Shown here: positions 8,006 to 14,927 of the stretch, one piece after another
Position numbering within the stretch: position 1 is the first letter of the stretch
Layout: each line of letters begins with the position of its first letter
Assembly (NCBI GenBank): GCA_023511405.1
Contig: JAIMBO010000016.1
Coordinates: 1 to 35,377 of the forward strand
Reading direction: 5' to 3'
Length of the DNA stretch: 35,377 bases
Source of the DNA: Rubrobacteraceae bacterium
Lineage (GTDB): Bacteria > Actinomycetota > Rubrobacteria > Rubrobacterales > Rubrobacteraceae
The notes under the pieces: generated by a model
What the model was told of the DNA's origin: nothing
Seen by the model: only the letters and a program-made list of their open reading frames with translations
The model's database searches: none
Position numbers and translations under genes: made by a program

Positions 8006-8473
8006 ATGGCCGAGGTCGCCTACGTCTCCCGGGTGAAGGTCGAGCCGGTCGAAGGTAAGATCCGCCGCGCTTACGTCCCCCCGGACGGAGAGCCGGTGTT
8101 GTTCGGCGTCCACGGTGAGGTCGCCAGGCACTACGGGGTCTCGCCGGAGGAGGAGCCTGCGCACGCCACCACGCTCGACTACCTGGTCGCCGCAGCCGGC
8201 GGTTGACTGCTCGGGACCTTCTCGGGCGCGCTGGCAGCGCGTCGCGTCTCCTTCACCGGCCTTAGCGCCGAGGTTGCCGGTGAGGTGGAACTGGAGGGCA
8301 ACGTGCTCGTCGTCAAGCGTATAAACGTCCGTTACCACCTGCGTGCGAGGGAGGACGACCGTAAGACCATAGAGCGCATCCTCTCCTTCTACGCCGACGG
8401 ATGTCCCGTCGCCCGTTCCATCCGCGGGAGCATCGAGATCTCCAGCACCCTGGAGCTGGAACCCCTCCGGTGA
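8006..8473 (+). CDS. OsmC-like peroxiredoxin with in-frame TGA at the catalytic Cys (putative selenoprotein)
   Basis: Read through one TGA (8204-8206), this is a 155-residue OsmC/Ohr-family protein. These enzymes reduce organic hydroperoxides through a peroxidatic Cys in a LDYLVAAAGGC-type helix and a resolving Cys in a GCPVARS-type motif. Here residue 67 is the TGA, exactly where the peroxidatic Cys belongs. LLGTFSGALAARR follows in the same frame, and Cys133 in YADGCPVARS is intact. No other stop or frame change is present, and codon use is the same on both sides. The ATG at 8006 follows AGGAGGT with 7 bases between. A SECIS-like hairpin follows the TGA. Selenocysteine insertion is the favoured reading. 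The alternative is a TGC-to-TGA mutation or sequencing error. The selenocysteine machinery is not in this window. Confidence 0.8.
8213..8250 (+). promoter_or_regulatory. candidate bacterial SECIS element
   Basis: Seven bases after the TGA begins a foldable segment. The lower stem is GGGAC (8213-8217) with GTCTC (8246-8250), including one G-U pair. The upper stem is GCGCGCT (8226-8232) with AGCGCGT (8236-8242), seven pairs including one G-U, capped by the 3-base loop GGC (8233-8235). There are 26 bases between the TGA and the loop, and the loop starts with GG. As I recall the bacterial SECIS models, the loop lies roughly 16-37 bases from UGA and has a G in its first two positions, so this fits. 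SelB binding is inferred; GC-rich DNA forms such hairpins by chance more easily. Confidence 0.6.
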
Positions 8474-8519
8474 TTGTTAAGTTTTGTGCAGCGATGTTGG
8501 AGAAATTTGCGTAACTCGG

Positions 8520-8548
8520 TTGACAAAGTTCTCGCGGCGGTGTTAAGC
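8520..8548 (+). promoter_or_regulatory. strong sigma70-type promoter for leader peptide and ABC exporter operon
   Basis: The consensus -35 TTGACA (8520-8525), a 17-base spacer and the -10 TTAAGC (8543-8548) form the best promoter in the window. It lies 47 bases after the OsmC stop and would start transcription near 8555, about 40 bases before the leader ORF and 300 bases before the first ordinary gene. It therefore produces a long untranslated leader. Confidence 0.75.
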
Positions 8549-8594
8549 TCTCTGAAGTCGTGAAGATCTCTTCGAGGACAGAAAGGGGTGAGAG

Positions 8595-8693
8595 GTGCTG
8601 ATCCGTCTTATGAACAGCGCGGCGGCGGTCATCGCGGTGACCGACAGCCTGCCTGCGGAGAGGTGCGCCCTGATGTCCTCTCACCCTCGTTGA
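8595..8693 (+). CDS. putative 32-codon leader peptide
   Basis: A short ORF begins with GTG at 8595, 5 bases after the SD-like AAGGGGTGA (8583-8590... within GAAAGGGGTGAGAG), and runs to TGA at 8691-8693. It encodes VLIRLMNSAAAV, then IAVTDSLPAERCALMSSHPR. It lies just behind the strongest promoter of the window, and its stop codon overlaps the first arm of a hairpin ending in TCTTTT. It is not hydrophobic enough for a membrane peptide and matches no family I know. The arrangement of promoter, short ORF and alternative hairpins before an exporter operon suggests ribosome-mediated attenuation. A small functional protein remains possible. Confidence 0.5.
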   Translation: MLIRLMNSAAAVIAVTDSLPAERCALMSSHPR

Positions 8694-8801
8694 TGCGCTG
8701 AACCAGCGGCATCTTTTGCCAGAGGGCCTCCGGACATCGGGACCGGAGGCCCGAAGTCTTGTACGTCCGCACCCGGATCTTTCGTAGCCTCCGGTCCTTT
8801 T
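8693..8801 (+). promoter_or_regulatory. candidate attenuator: three hairpins, two mutually exclusive
   Basis: Hairpin A pairs CGCTG (8696-8700) with CAGCG (8704-8708), can extend through ATG/CAT past one bulged G, and is followed by CTTTTG; it touches the leader stop codon. Hairpin B is a perfect 10-bp stem, 8724-8733 with 8743-8752. Hairpin C is another perfect 10-bp match, GGACCGGAGG (8740-8749) with CCTCCGGTCC (8788-8797), followed by TTTT. B and C share bases 8743-8749 and cannot both form. This is the layout of an attenuator controlling the downstream operon. Which hairpin terminates and what signal is sensed are unknown. Confidence 0.5.
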
Positions 8802-8856
8802 GGGAGAGAGGGCGGGGCATTCTGAGGACGGCTTCGGAGTAGAAGGAGTCTGGGTC

Positions 8857-9072
8857 GTGTCGTACTACGGAGATCATCAGGTGGCGAAGGAACGGGAGAG
8901 GGAGAGGTTGAGAGAGGCGGAGGAGAGGAGGCTTGCGCGGCTTGCGGCCTGCGGGCGGCCGACGCTGCGGGCGCGGGTGGCGCGGCGGCTGTTCGTGGCG
9001 GCGGTCGCGCTCGAGCGTGAGGAGACCTGGCGCATCGTATGGGAGCGCCTCGAGGCGAGGGGGCGGCTTTGA
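8857..9072 (+). CDS. small charged hypothetical protein (paralogue B), first gene of the ABC exporter operon
   Basis: A 71-residue protein related to the one at 188-394. It starts SYYGDHQVAKERERERL, continues EAEERRLARLAACG and LRARVARRLF, and ends EREETWRIVWERLEARG. The GTG at 8857 is preferred to the ATG at 8800 because AAGGAG lies 8 bases before it and the resulting N terminus aligns with the paralogue. Its stop overlaps the TTG start of the ATPase gene (TTGA), so the two are probably translationally coupled. It is highly charged, helical and cytoplasmic. Linkage to an exporter suggests an accessory or regulatory partner, but the other copy has no exporter beside it. Function is unknown. 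Confidence 0.75.
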   Translation: MSYYGDHQVAKERERERLREAEERRLARLAACGRPTLRARVARRLFVAAVALEREETWRIVWERLEARGRL

Positions 9073-9842
9073 GAGAAGGGGCCGCCCTTGCGCTGCAGGG
9101 GGTGCGCAAGGGCTTCAGGAGGCGGCGGGGGGAGACGGTGCGGGCGCTGGACGGCGTCACGTTCGAGGTGGGCCGGGGTGAGGTCGTCGGCATCCTCGGT
9201 CCGAACGGGAGCGGCAAGAGCACGCTGGTGCGCGTCGTCTCCACCCTCGTCGTACCGGATGAGGGGGATGTCCAGGTCTTCGGGATCGACGCCGTGAAGC
9301 ACCCCAAACGGGTGCAGCGCTACATGAACCGGGTCAGCGTGGAGGCCAGCTTCTTCAAGAAGCTCTCGGCGATGGAGAATCTGCTCTACGGGGCGAAGCT
9401 CTACGGGGTCGGGGGCGGGGAGGCCCGCCCGCGGATACGCCGGATCCTCGAGGAGATCGGCTTCGATTTCGGGCGTGCCTCCGAGCCGATGGAGAACCTC
9501 TCGCGCGGGATGCAGCAGAAGATAGCCCTGGCACGGGCGCTGCTCACGAGCCCGGTTTTGATGCTGCTCGACGAGCCGACGACCGGGCTCGACCCGGCGA
9601 GCAAGCGCGACGTGCAGGCGCTCATCCGGCGCATGAGGGAGGAGCGAGACGCTTCGATCCTGCTCTGCACCCACGACATGGACGAGGCCGAAGGGCTCTG
9701 CGACCGCGTCGGGATCATGGCCGGCGGGCGCATCCTGGCGCTCGAAGAACCCGGCGCGCTCAAGCGGCACTACCGGGCGCGCACCCTCGAGGAGGCCTTC
9801 ATGGCCGCCACCGGATACGGCGTCGAGCAGGCCTCGGCCTGA
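9069..9842 (+). CDS. ABC transporter ATP-binding protein (ABC-2 type exporter)
   Basis: A 257-residue ATPase, starting from TTG at 9069, that powers export with the permease encoded next. Walker A GPNGSGKST is at residues 44-52. The signature LSRGMQQK and Walker B VLMLLDEPTTGLD follow at about residues 145-180, with the H-loop CTHDMDE after them. The C terminus ends with the ALKRHYRARTLEEAFMAATG element typical of DrrA/CcmA-like ATPases. The TTG overlaps the stop of the preceding small gene and has a purine-rich SD (GAGGCGAGGGGG). An upstream in-frame ATG at 9039 is possible but overlaps that gene by 34 bases. The operon is probably controlled by the leader at 8595-8801. Confidence 0.93.
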   Translation: MREGAALALQGVRKGFRRRRGETVRALDGVTFEVGRGEVVGILGPNGSGKSTLVRVVSTLVVPDEGDVQVFGIDAVKHPKRVQRYMNRVSVEASFFKKLSAMENLLYGAKLYGVGGGEARPRIRRILEEIGFDFGRASEPMENLSRGMQQKIALARALLTSPVLMLLDEPTTGLDPASKRDVQALIRRMREERDASILLCTHDMDEAEGLCDRVGIMAGGRILALEEPGALKRHYRARTLEEAFMAATGYGVEQASA

Positions 9843-9859
9843 AGAAGAGGAGGTGTGCC

Positions 9860-10705
9860 TTGCGGCAGGGCGGGATGAAACCCAGGTGGGCGATAGAGCT
9901 CGTTGCCACCTGGGGGTACGTGCAGAGGAACTACTACCTCACCCGGCGCTACTTCATGTGGGAGCTGGTCTGGCTCACCTACACCGCGGTCAACGTCATC
10001 TCCATAACGTTCATCGGCAAAGGTGCCGGTGTCCTCTCCGGCGGGGGCGGGATCGACGTGGCGCGCTTCACGACGTATCTGCTCATCGGGGCGCTCATCT
10101 GGAGCTACCTCTCGATGATCTTCGACGTGCTCTCCGAGACGGTGAGCTGGGAGCGGTGGGAGGGGACGATCGAGTACACCTTCATGAGCCCGGCGAGCCG
10201 GGTGACCCACCTCCTCGGGATGGGGATCTACGCGGTGGTCTACGGGATACTGCGCACCGCGCTCATCCTCGCCGCGGTCTCGCTCCTCTTCGAGCTCGAC
10301 CTCTCGCACGCCGATTACCTGGGAGCCCTCGTCGTGCTCGGCGCGTGCAGCGTCTCGCTCGTGGGGTTCGGGGTAATCGCGGCGGTGATGCCGCTCCTCT
10401 CACCGGAGAAGGGGCAGCAGGTCACCTACATAATCTCCGCCCTGATCCTGCTGGTCTCCGGCGTCTACTACCCGATCGGCGTGCTGCCGGGCTGGATGCA
10501 GGAGATCGCGCACCTCTCCCCGGTCTACTACGGGCTAGAGGGGGTGAGGAAGGCGCTTCTGGACGGTGCCGGTCTCGGCGCGCTGTGGGGCTTCGTCTGG
10601 CCGCTTCTGGTGATGGGCGCCGTCTTCGTCCCGCTCGGGCTTTTGGTCTTCCACCTCGGCGAGCTCTACGCGAGGAAGAGCGGGAAGCTCAAGCGCAGCG
10701 GTTAA
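9860..10705 (+). CDS. ABC-2 type transporter permease
   Basis: A 281-residue membrane protein with about six hydrophobic segments, partner of the ATPase ending 17 bases upstream. The N-terminal cytoplasmic segment carries YVQRNYYLTRRYFMWE. The central part has the ABC-2 coupling region WERWEGTIEYTFMSPASR before TM3. The late segment SALILLVSGVYYPIGVLPGWMQ is the conserved ABC-2 extracellular signature region. The TTG start has GAGGAGGTG upstream. Such pairs export drugs, glycolipids or polysaccharide precursors; the substrate is unknown. Its TAA overlaps the stop of the convergent penicillin acylase gene by three bases (TTAA), leaving no room for a separate terminator. Confidence 0.9.
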   Translation: MRQGGMKPRWAIELVATWGYVQRNYYLTRRYFMWELVWLTYTAVNVISITFIGKGAGVLSGGGGIDVARFTTYLLIGALIWSYLSMIFDVLSETVSWERWEGTIEYTFMSPASRVTHLLGMGIYAVVYGILRTALILAAVSLLFELDLSHADYLGALVVLGACSVSLVGFGVIAAVMPLLSPEKGQQVTYIISALILLVSGVYYPIGVLPGWMQEIAHLSPVYYGLEGVRKALLDGAGLGALWGFVWPLLVMGAVFVPLGLLVFHLGELYARKSGKLKRSG

Positions 10706-13077
10706 GGCTCGAGCAGGAGCCTCTCCCCCGAACCCTTCCTCCCGCCCCGCATCGGCAGGTAGCGTCCGTCCTGCCAGAGCGGCAGCAGGTCGTCGTAGTG
10801 GGAAGAGAGGAGGTTCCCCGACTCGCCCATCGGCATGACGAAGCGCGAGTCTCCGGGGTCGGCGAGGTTGACGACCTGGCGGTAGCTCGGCCCGGCGGTC
10901 ATCTCGAAGCTCGAGGGGTCGTAGGAGCCGACGTTCACCGTCGACTCGTCCCCCCCGTGCGGCAGGGTCCGGTCGGCGAAGCGGGCGAGCGGGCTCTTGG
11001 AGAGTACCGGGTGGTCTATCACGGTCTTGTGGATGTCTCCCCACCGGGGCACATTCCCACCGAACCCCTCGAGCGTGCGGTCGAAGGCCCGGGCGGCGTA
11101 CGCGAGGCACTCCTTCCGGGTGCCGCAGGCCCTGTCCCCGTGCTCGAGGGCGTTCAGGATGTAACGCGGGTGGTCCCAGTGCTCCTCCCCGACCTCCTTC
11201 GCCGGGAGTCGGGTGAGCCGGGCGTACCAGCCCTCGAAGAGCGCCGCCTCGCGCGAGGATGGTGATACCTTCCCGTCCCACCGGAGGAGCCGCTTCCGCC
11301 AGGTCTCGCCGTCCCCGGTGAGGGGGTGCATGTCCTCTATGACCGGCCGGAAGCTCTCGAAGAGGAGCGACTTCTGGTCGAGCTGTATCCGCTCCATATC
11401 CTTCCGGGAGAGCTTTCTGCCGGAGTTCGTTACCTCTTCGATCATCTGCCGGATGCGCTCCGCCCGGTAGGGGTCGGCCCACTCGAGCGAGAGCGTGTAA
11501 GGGTAGTCCTTCGGTGTTACCTTGTTGTTCGCGGTGACGACGAAGCCCTCCCTGGGGTTGAACGTCCGGGGCCAGTCGCGGTAGGGGACCCAACCTCGCC
11601 AGTCCCAACTCCCGTTGCCGGGCATCGGGTAGAGCCCGGTGTCCCCTTTCTTCCGGATCGGGAATTTGCCCGGCGCCACATAGCCTATGTTGCCCTCCTT
11701 GTCGGCGTAGACGAAGTTCTGGCTCGGGGCGACGTAGCTGCGGAGCGCCGCGTTGAACTGGCGCCAGTTCTCCGCCTTCTCTACGCCGAGGAAGGCCCCG
11801 ATCGTGCCGTCCTTCGGGGCGAGGCTCGTCCAGTGCAGCGAGAGGCTCCTGCCGCCGGGGACCTTCTCCACGTCGGAGATCACGGGTCCGTAGACGCTCT
11901 CGCGTACGCTCAGGTGCACGGGCTTTGCGCCCTTGACCTCTATCGTCTCGTGGTGCACCCGGTAGGGACGCACCTTCCCCCGGTAAATGTAGGCCCTGCC
12001 GCCGTCCACGTCGTGCATCACGTAGAGATCCTCCACGTCCGCCCCGACGTTGGTCACCCCCCAGGCGATGTGGCGGTTGTGACCGATCACGACGGCCGGA
12101 AGACCGGGGAACGAGGCCCCGGTAGCGTCGATGCCGGGGGACTTCAGGTGCACCAGGTACCAGATCGAGGGGGCCTGCAGCCCGAGGTGGGGGTCGTTGG
12201 CGAGGAAGGGCTTCCCGGTCGTGGTGTACCGGCCGGAGACGACCCAGTCGTTTGAGGCCGCGAGCGCCTCCGGGAGCGAGCGGCCTGCCCGCAGTACAGC
12301 CTCGGCCTGCTCCGCGTCGGCTCGCGAGACGTTCCCCTGGGAGACGTCCGCCCCGCTCAGGACCGTCGGGGCGTCCTTGGGGTATGGGGGGAGTAGCTGC
12401 GCGATGCGCCTCTTGCTCAGCCCTCGCGCGAGCAGCCGGTAGCGTTCGAGCTCCGAGTCCCAGTTCGCCGAGAGCTCGAAACTCTGCAGCTTGGCCCACA
12501 CCAGGACATCGGCCGGCCGCCACGGTGCGGGCCTGTATCCGAGCAGCCGGAACTCGACCGGAAGCGGCGGGTCGGTCTTCAGGTAGGCGTTGATCCCGGC
12601 CACGTAGTCGTCCACCATCCGCTTCGAGGCCGGATCCAGGTTGCGGTAGGCCTCCCGGGCCGCCCGGTAGAAGCCCCAGGTCCTGACGAACTCATCCTGC
12701 TCCACCGTGGCCCTGCCGAGCACCCCCGAGAGCGTCCCGCGCCCGATCCTGCGCTGGAAGTCCATCTGCCACAACCGGTCCTGCGCGTGGACCACCCCGA
12801 GCGCGAAGAACAGGTCGTGGGCGTCTCTCGCCTCTATCGTAGGGATGCCGTGGGAGTCCCGGATCACCTCGACCGGGTGGTGCAGCCCCGCCACCCTGAG
12901 CGTCCCGCTCCCCTGCGGGAGCGTGCTCCTCTTCAGGTAGAGGTATCCTCCCACACCGGCCACGATGGTAACCGCCACGACCACGGCCACGGCCAGCCCG
13001 AGCCAGCGCAGAATGCGCCTTCCCCTCCCCGCCAAAGACCCCTCCTCTTCCGGATACTCAGCGGGTGATAATCCCAC
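10702..13077 (-). CDS. penicillin acylase family protein (Ntn hydrolase), membrane-anchored
   Basis: A 791-residue precursor. Residues about 23-46 form one hydrophobic segment after an Arg-rich stretch, so this is a signal anchor or signal peptide placing the enzyme outside the membrane. The alpha-chain region follows (HGIPTIEARDAHDLFFALGV). The autocatalytic cleavage point precedes Ser275 in ALAASNDWVV, the new N-terminal nucleophile of the beta chain. Downstream are GKPFLANDPHLG and FPGLPAVVIGHNRHIAWGVT, typical of the family. Members cleave amide bonds of beta-lactams, cyclic lipopeptides or acyl-homoserine lactones; the substrate here is unknown. It lies between two ABC exporter operons. 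Size is normal. Confidence 0.94.
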   Translation of the reverse strand: MGLSPAEYPEEEGSLAGRGRRILRWLGLAVAVVVAVTIVAGVGGYLYLKRSTLPQGSGTLRVAGLHHPVEVIRDSHGIPTIEARDAHDLFFALGVVHAQDRLWQMDFQRRIGRGTLSGVLGRATVEQDEFVRTWGFYRAAREAYRNLDPASKRMVDDYVAGINAYLKTDPPLPVEFRLLGYRPAPWRPADVLVWAKLQSFELSANWDSELERYRLLARGLSKRRIAQLLPPYPKDAPTVLSGADVSQGNVSRADAEQAEAVLRAGRSLPEALAASNDWVVSGRYTTTGKPFLANDPHLGLQAPSIWYLVHLKSPGIDATGASFPGLPAVVIGHNRHIAWGVTNVGADVEDLYVMHDVDGGRAYIYRGKVRPYRVHHETIEVKGAKPVHLSVRESVYGPVISDVEKVPGGRSLSLHWTSLAPKDGTIGAFLGVEKAENWRQFNAALRSYVAPSQNFVYADKEGNIGYVAPGKFPIRKKGDTGLYPMPGNGSWDWRGWVPYRDWPRTFNPREGFVVTANNKVTPKDYPYTLSLEWADPYRAERIRQMIEEVTNSGRKLSRKDMERIQLDQKSLLFESFRPVIEDMHPLTGDGETWRKRLLRWDGKVSPSSREAALFEGWYARLTRLPAKEVGEEHWDHPRYILNALEHGDRACGTRKECLAYAARAFDRTLEGFGGNVPRWGDIHKTVIDHPVLSKSPLARFADRTLPHGGDESTVNVGSYDPSSFEMTAGPSYRQVVNLADPGDSRFVMPMGESGNLLSSHYDDLLPLWQDGRYLPMRGGRKGSGERLLLEP

Positions 13078-13109
13078 CCGCCGTCATTCTAGCACCGGTG
13101 GTGTGGGCT

Positions 13110-13832
13110 CTAGGTGCGGGGAGAGAGGAGCTTCGGGCCGGTCAGGCAGACGGCGGCGGCCACGAGGGCGCAGATGATCGCCGGGTAGACGAAGATCTCC
13201 GCCGGGGTGAAGGTGCTCCTGAGGCCGAAGACCACCCCGAGGGCGTCGTTCATGTAGGAGAAGGGGATGAAATCTCGGATGGTCGCCAGGGCGCCGGTCG
13301 GGTGGCGGTTGCGGAAGAAGCCGGAGAGGTAGATCAGGGGGAAGAGTATCGCGGTCGCGTACAGCAGCACGTCCGCCGGGGAGGTGGTGAAGTTGGCGAT
13401 GAAGATCCCGATGCAGTTCGCTGCGAACAGCGTCAGGAAGACCGCGAAGGTCGTCGCCGCGAGCCATATGGCGGGGGCGGGATGCAGGATGTAGGTGATG
13501 ATGAGCGCCGGCAACAGCTGCAGGAAGTCCAGCACGGCGTTCACCGCCAGGATCTCGAAGGTGATCCTGTACGGCGAGCGCGGGGTCATCGCCAGGCGCA
13601 CCAGGATGCCGTCGTTTATATCCGTCGTCAGGCTCTCGCCCGCACCGAAGGTGCCGGCCATGAGCGCCACGATCCCCACCACCGCCGCCCCGTACTGCGG
13701 TGGGATGCCGCTCGCCGCCACCGGGACGATGAGGGCTATCGGGTAGAGGAACTTCAAGGCGAGCGCGAAGCGCCGGCTGAAGAAGAGGACGACGTCCTTC
13801 TTCCAGTAACTATCCGGCGGGTTGATCTTCAT
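13110..13832 (-). CDS. ABC-2 type transporter permease
   Basis: A 240-residue membrane protein with six predicted helices. It begins PPDSYWKKDVVLFFSRRFAL, has a loop DINDGILVRLAMTPRSPYR after TM2 and the ABC-2-like segment YATAILFPLIYLSGFFRN near TM5. The ATG at 13832 lies inside the end of the ATPase gene (23-base overlap), so the two are coupled. With that ATPase it forms a second exporter, only distantly similar to the one at 9069-10705. The substrate is unknown. The penicillin acylase gene follows 32 bases downstream in the same direction and may be co-transcribed. Confidence 0.88.
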   Translation of the reverse strand: MKINPPDSYWKKDVVLFFSRRFALALKFLYPIALIVPVAASGIPPQYGAAVVGIVALMAGTFGAGESLTTDINDGILVRLAMTPRSPYRITFEILAVNAVLDFLQLLPALIITYILHPAPAIWLAATTFAVFLTLFAANCIGIFIANFTTSPADVLLYATAILFPLIYLSGFFRNRHPTGALATIRDFIPFSYMNDALGVVFGLRSTFTPAEIFVYPAIICALVAAAVCLTGPKLLSPRT

Positions 13833-14763
13833 CCCTGAGAGCCTCCCCGGTGAGCTTCACGTACACGTCCTCCAGGTTCGGGCGCCGGACCGAGAGCGTC
13901 ACGATGTCCCCACCCGCCCGCACGAGCGCCGCGACGACGTCGGCGACGATGCCGCTCCTCTCTTCGCAGTGGATCACGAGGTCCCTGCCCTCGGTGACGA
14001 CCTGCCTTACACCCTCGACTTCGAGTACCGGATCGTACTCGACCGGGACCCGCAACCGCGCGACCACCCGTTGCAGCCCCTCGAGGGTCGAGATCAACTC
14101 GTCCGGTGTTCCGGTCGTGACGATCCTGCCCCGGTGCAGGAACGCCACCCGGTCGCACAGGGCTTCGACCTCGTCGACCTGGTTGCTCGCCAGCACGATG
14201 GCGGTCCCGGAGGAGGCGAGATCCCGGATCTTGCGCTGGTAGGCGAGCTGCGAGGTGTAGTCGAGCCCGACGGAGGGCTCGTCCAGCAGCAGGAGCTCCG
14301 GGTCGTGGGCCATCGCCTCGATCAGGGCGAGCTTCTTGCCCATCCCGTAGGAGAAGGTCTTGGCCTTGTCGTCCCGGTACTCGGCCAGGTCGAAGTACTC
14401 GAAGAGCTCCGCGAGCGCCCGCTCGGCTTTCTTCTCGTCCATCCCGTAGAAGCTGGCGAAGAGGTAGGCGTTCGCCCACGCCGTGAGATCGCCGTAGTGG
14501 GTCGGGCGGTCCACCATGAGCCCGAGCTTCGCCCGGACCTTCCGCCTCTCTCTCACCCCGTCGAGCCCGCAGACCTTGAAGGAGCCCTCATCCGGTTTTA
14601 TCCGGGTGGAGACGACGCCGAGCAGCGTGCTCTTGCCGCTCCCGTTGGGGCCCATGAGCCCGAAGACCTCGCCTCGTTCGACTTGCAGGCTCGCACCTTC
14701 GACCCCGCGTCCGCTGCTTTTGTATACCTTCGTTACGTTTTCGACCTCGAGTACCGGAGGCAA
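13810..14763 (-). CDS. ABC transporter ATP-binding protein
   Basis: A 317-residue ATPase of the ABC-2 exporter class. Walker A GPNGSGKST lies at about residue 38. The signature is the unusual FSYGMGKK (for LSGGQ). Walker B LLLLDEPSVGLD and the switch region VLASNQVDEVEALCDRV follow, with Asn-Gln where many members have His. The C-terminal 80 residues (ARLRVPVEYDPVLEVEGVRQ and onward) form the accessory domain common in drug-export ATPases. The start is TTG at 14763, with AAGGAG about 11 bases upstream. A TAGAAT -10-like box on this strand lies at 14811-14816. It is the first gene of the minus-strand operon ATPase, permease and perhaps penicillin acylase. Confidence 0.93.
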   Translation of the reverse strand: MPPVLEVENVTKVYKSSGRGVEGASLQVERGEVFGLMGPNGSGKSTLLGVVSTRIKPDEGSFKVCGLDGVRERRKVRAKLGLMVDRPTHYGDLTAWANAYLFASFYGMDEKKAERALAELFEYFDLAEYRDDKAKTFSYGMGKKLALIEAMAHDPELLLLDEPSVGLDYTSQLAYQRKIRDLASSGTAIVLASNQVDEVEALCDRVAFLHRGRIVTTGTPDELISTLEGLQRVVARLRVPVEYDPVLEVEGVRQVVTEGRDLVIHCEERSGIVADVVAALVRAGGDIVTLSVRRPNLEDVYVKLTGEALRDEDQPAG

Positions 14764-14927
14764 GGTCCGTGGGTCTCCTTTTTACTGGTCCGAATCCACC
14801 ACGAAGAAACATTCTAGCGCTCTTTCGCAGGCGGAGTATGTTAAGCGGTTTACCGGCGCCGGGTTAGCCGCGGCTCCGTGGAGGGTAGATGTCGGGTGTG
14901 GAGTGTCCGGAGTCTGGAGGGTCTGTG

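Noticed and set aside
8006-8473. OsmC-like gene as an ordinary pseudogene or as two separate small genes
   Set aside because: There is only one stop, located exactly at the catalytic Cys codon, with intact family sequence and frame on both sides and a hairpin placed correctly after it. Still possible, but less likely than selenocysteine.
10535-12523. Minus-strand open frame of 662 codons inside the penicillin acylase gene
   Set aside because: It is a shifted frame of the acylase gene. The acylase frame has clear family motifs; this one has low-complexity Arg/Gly/Pro sequence.
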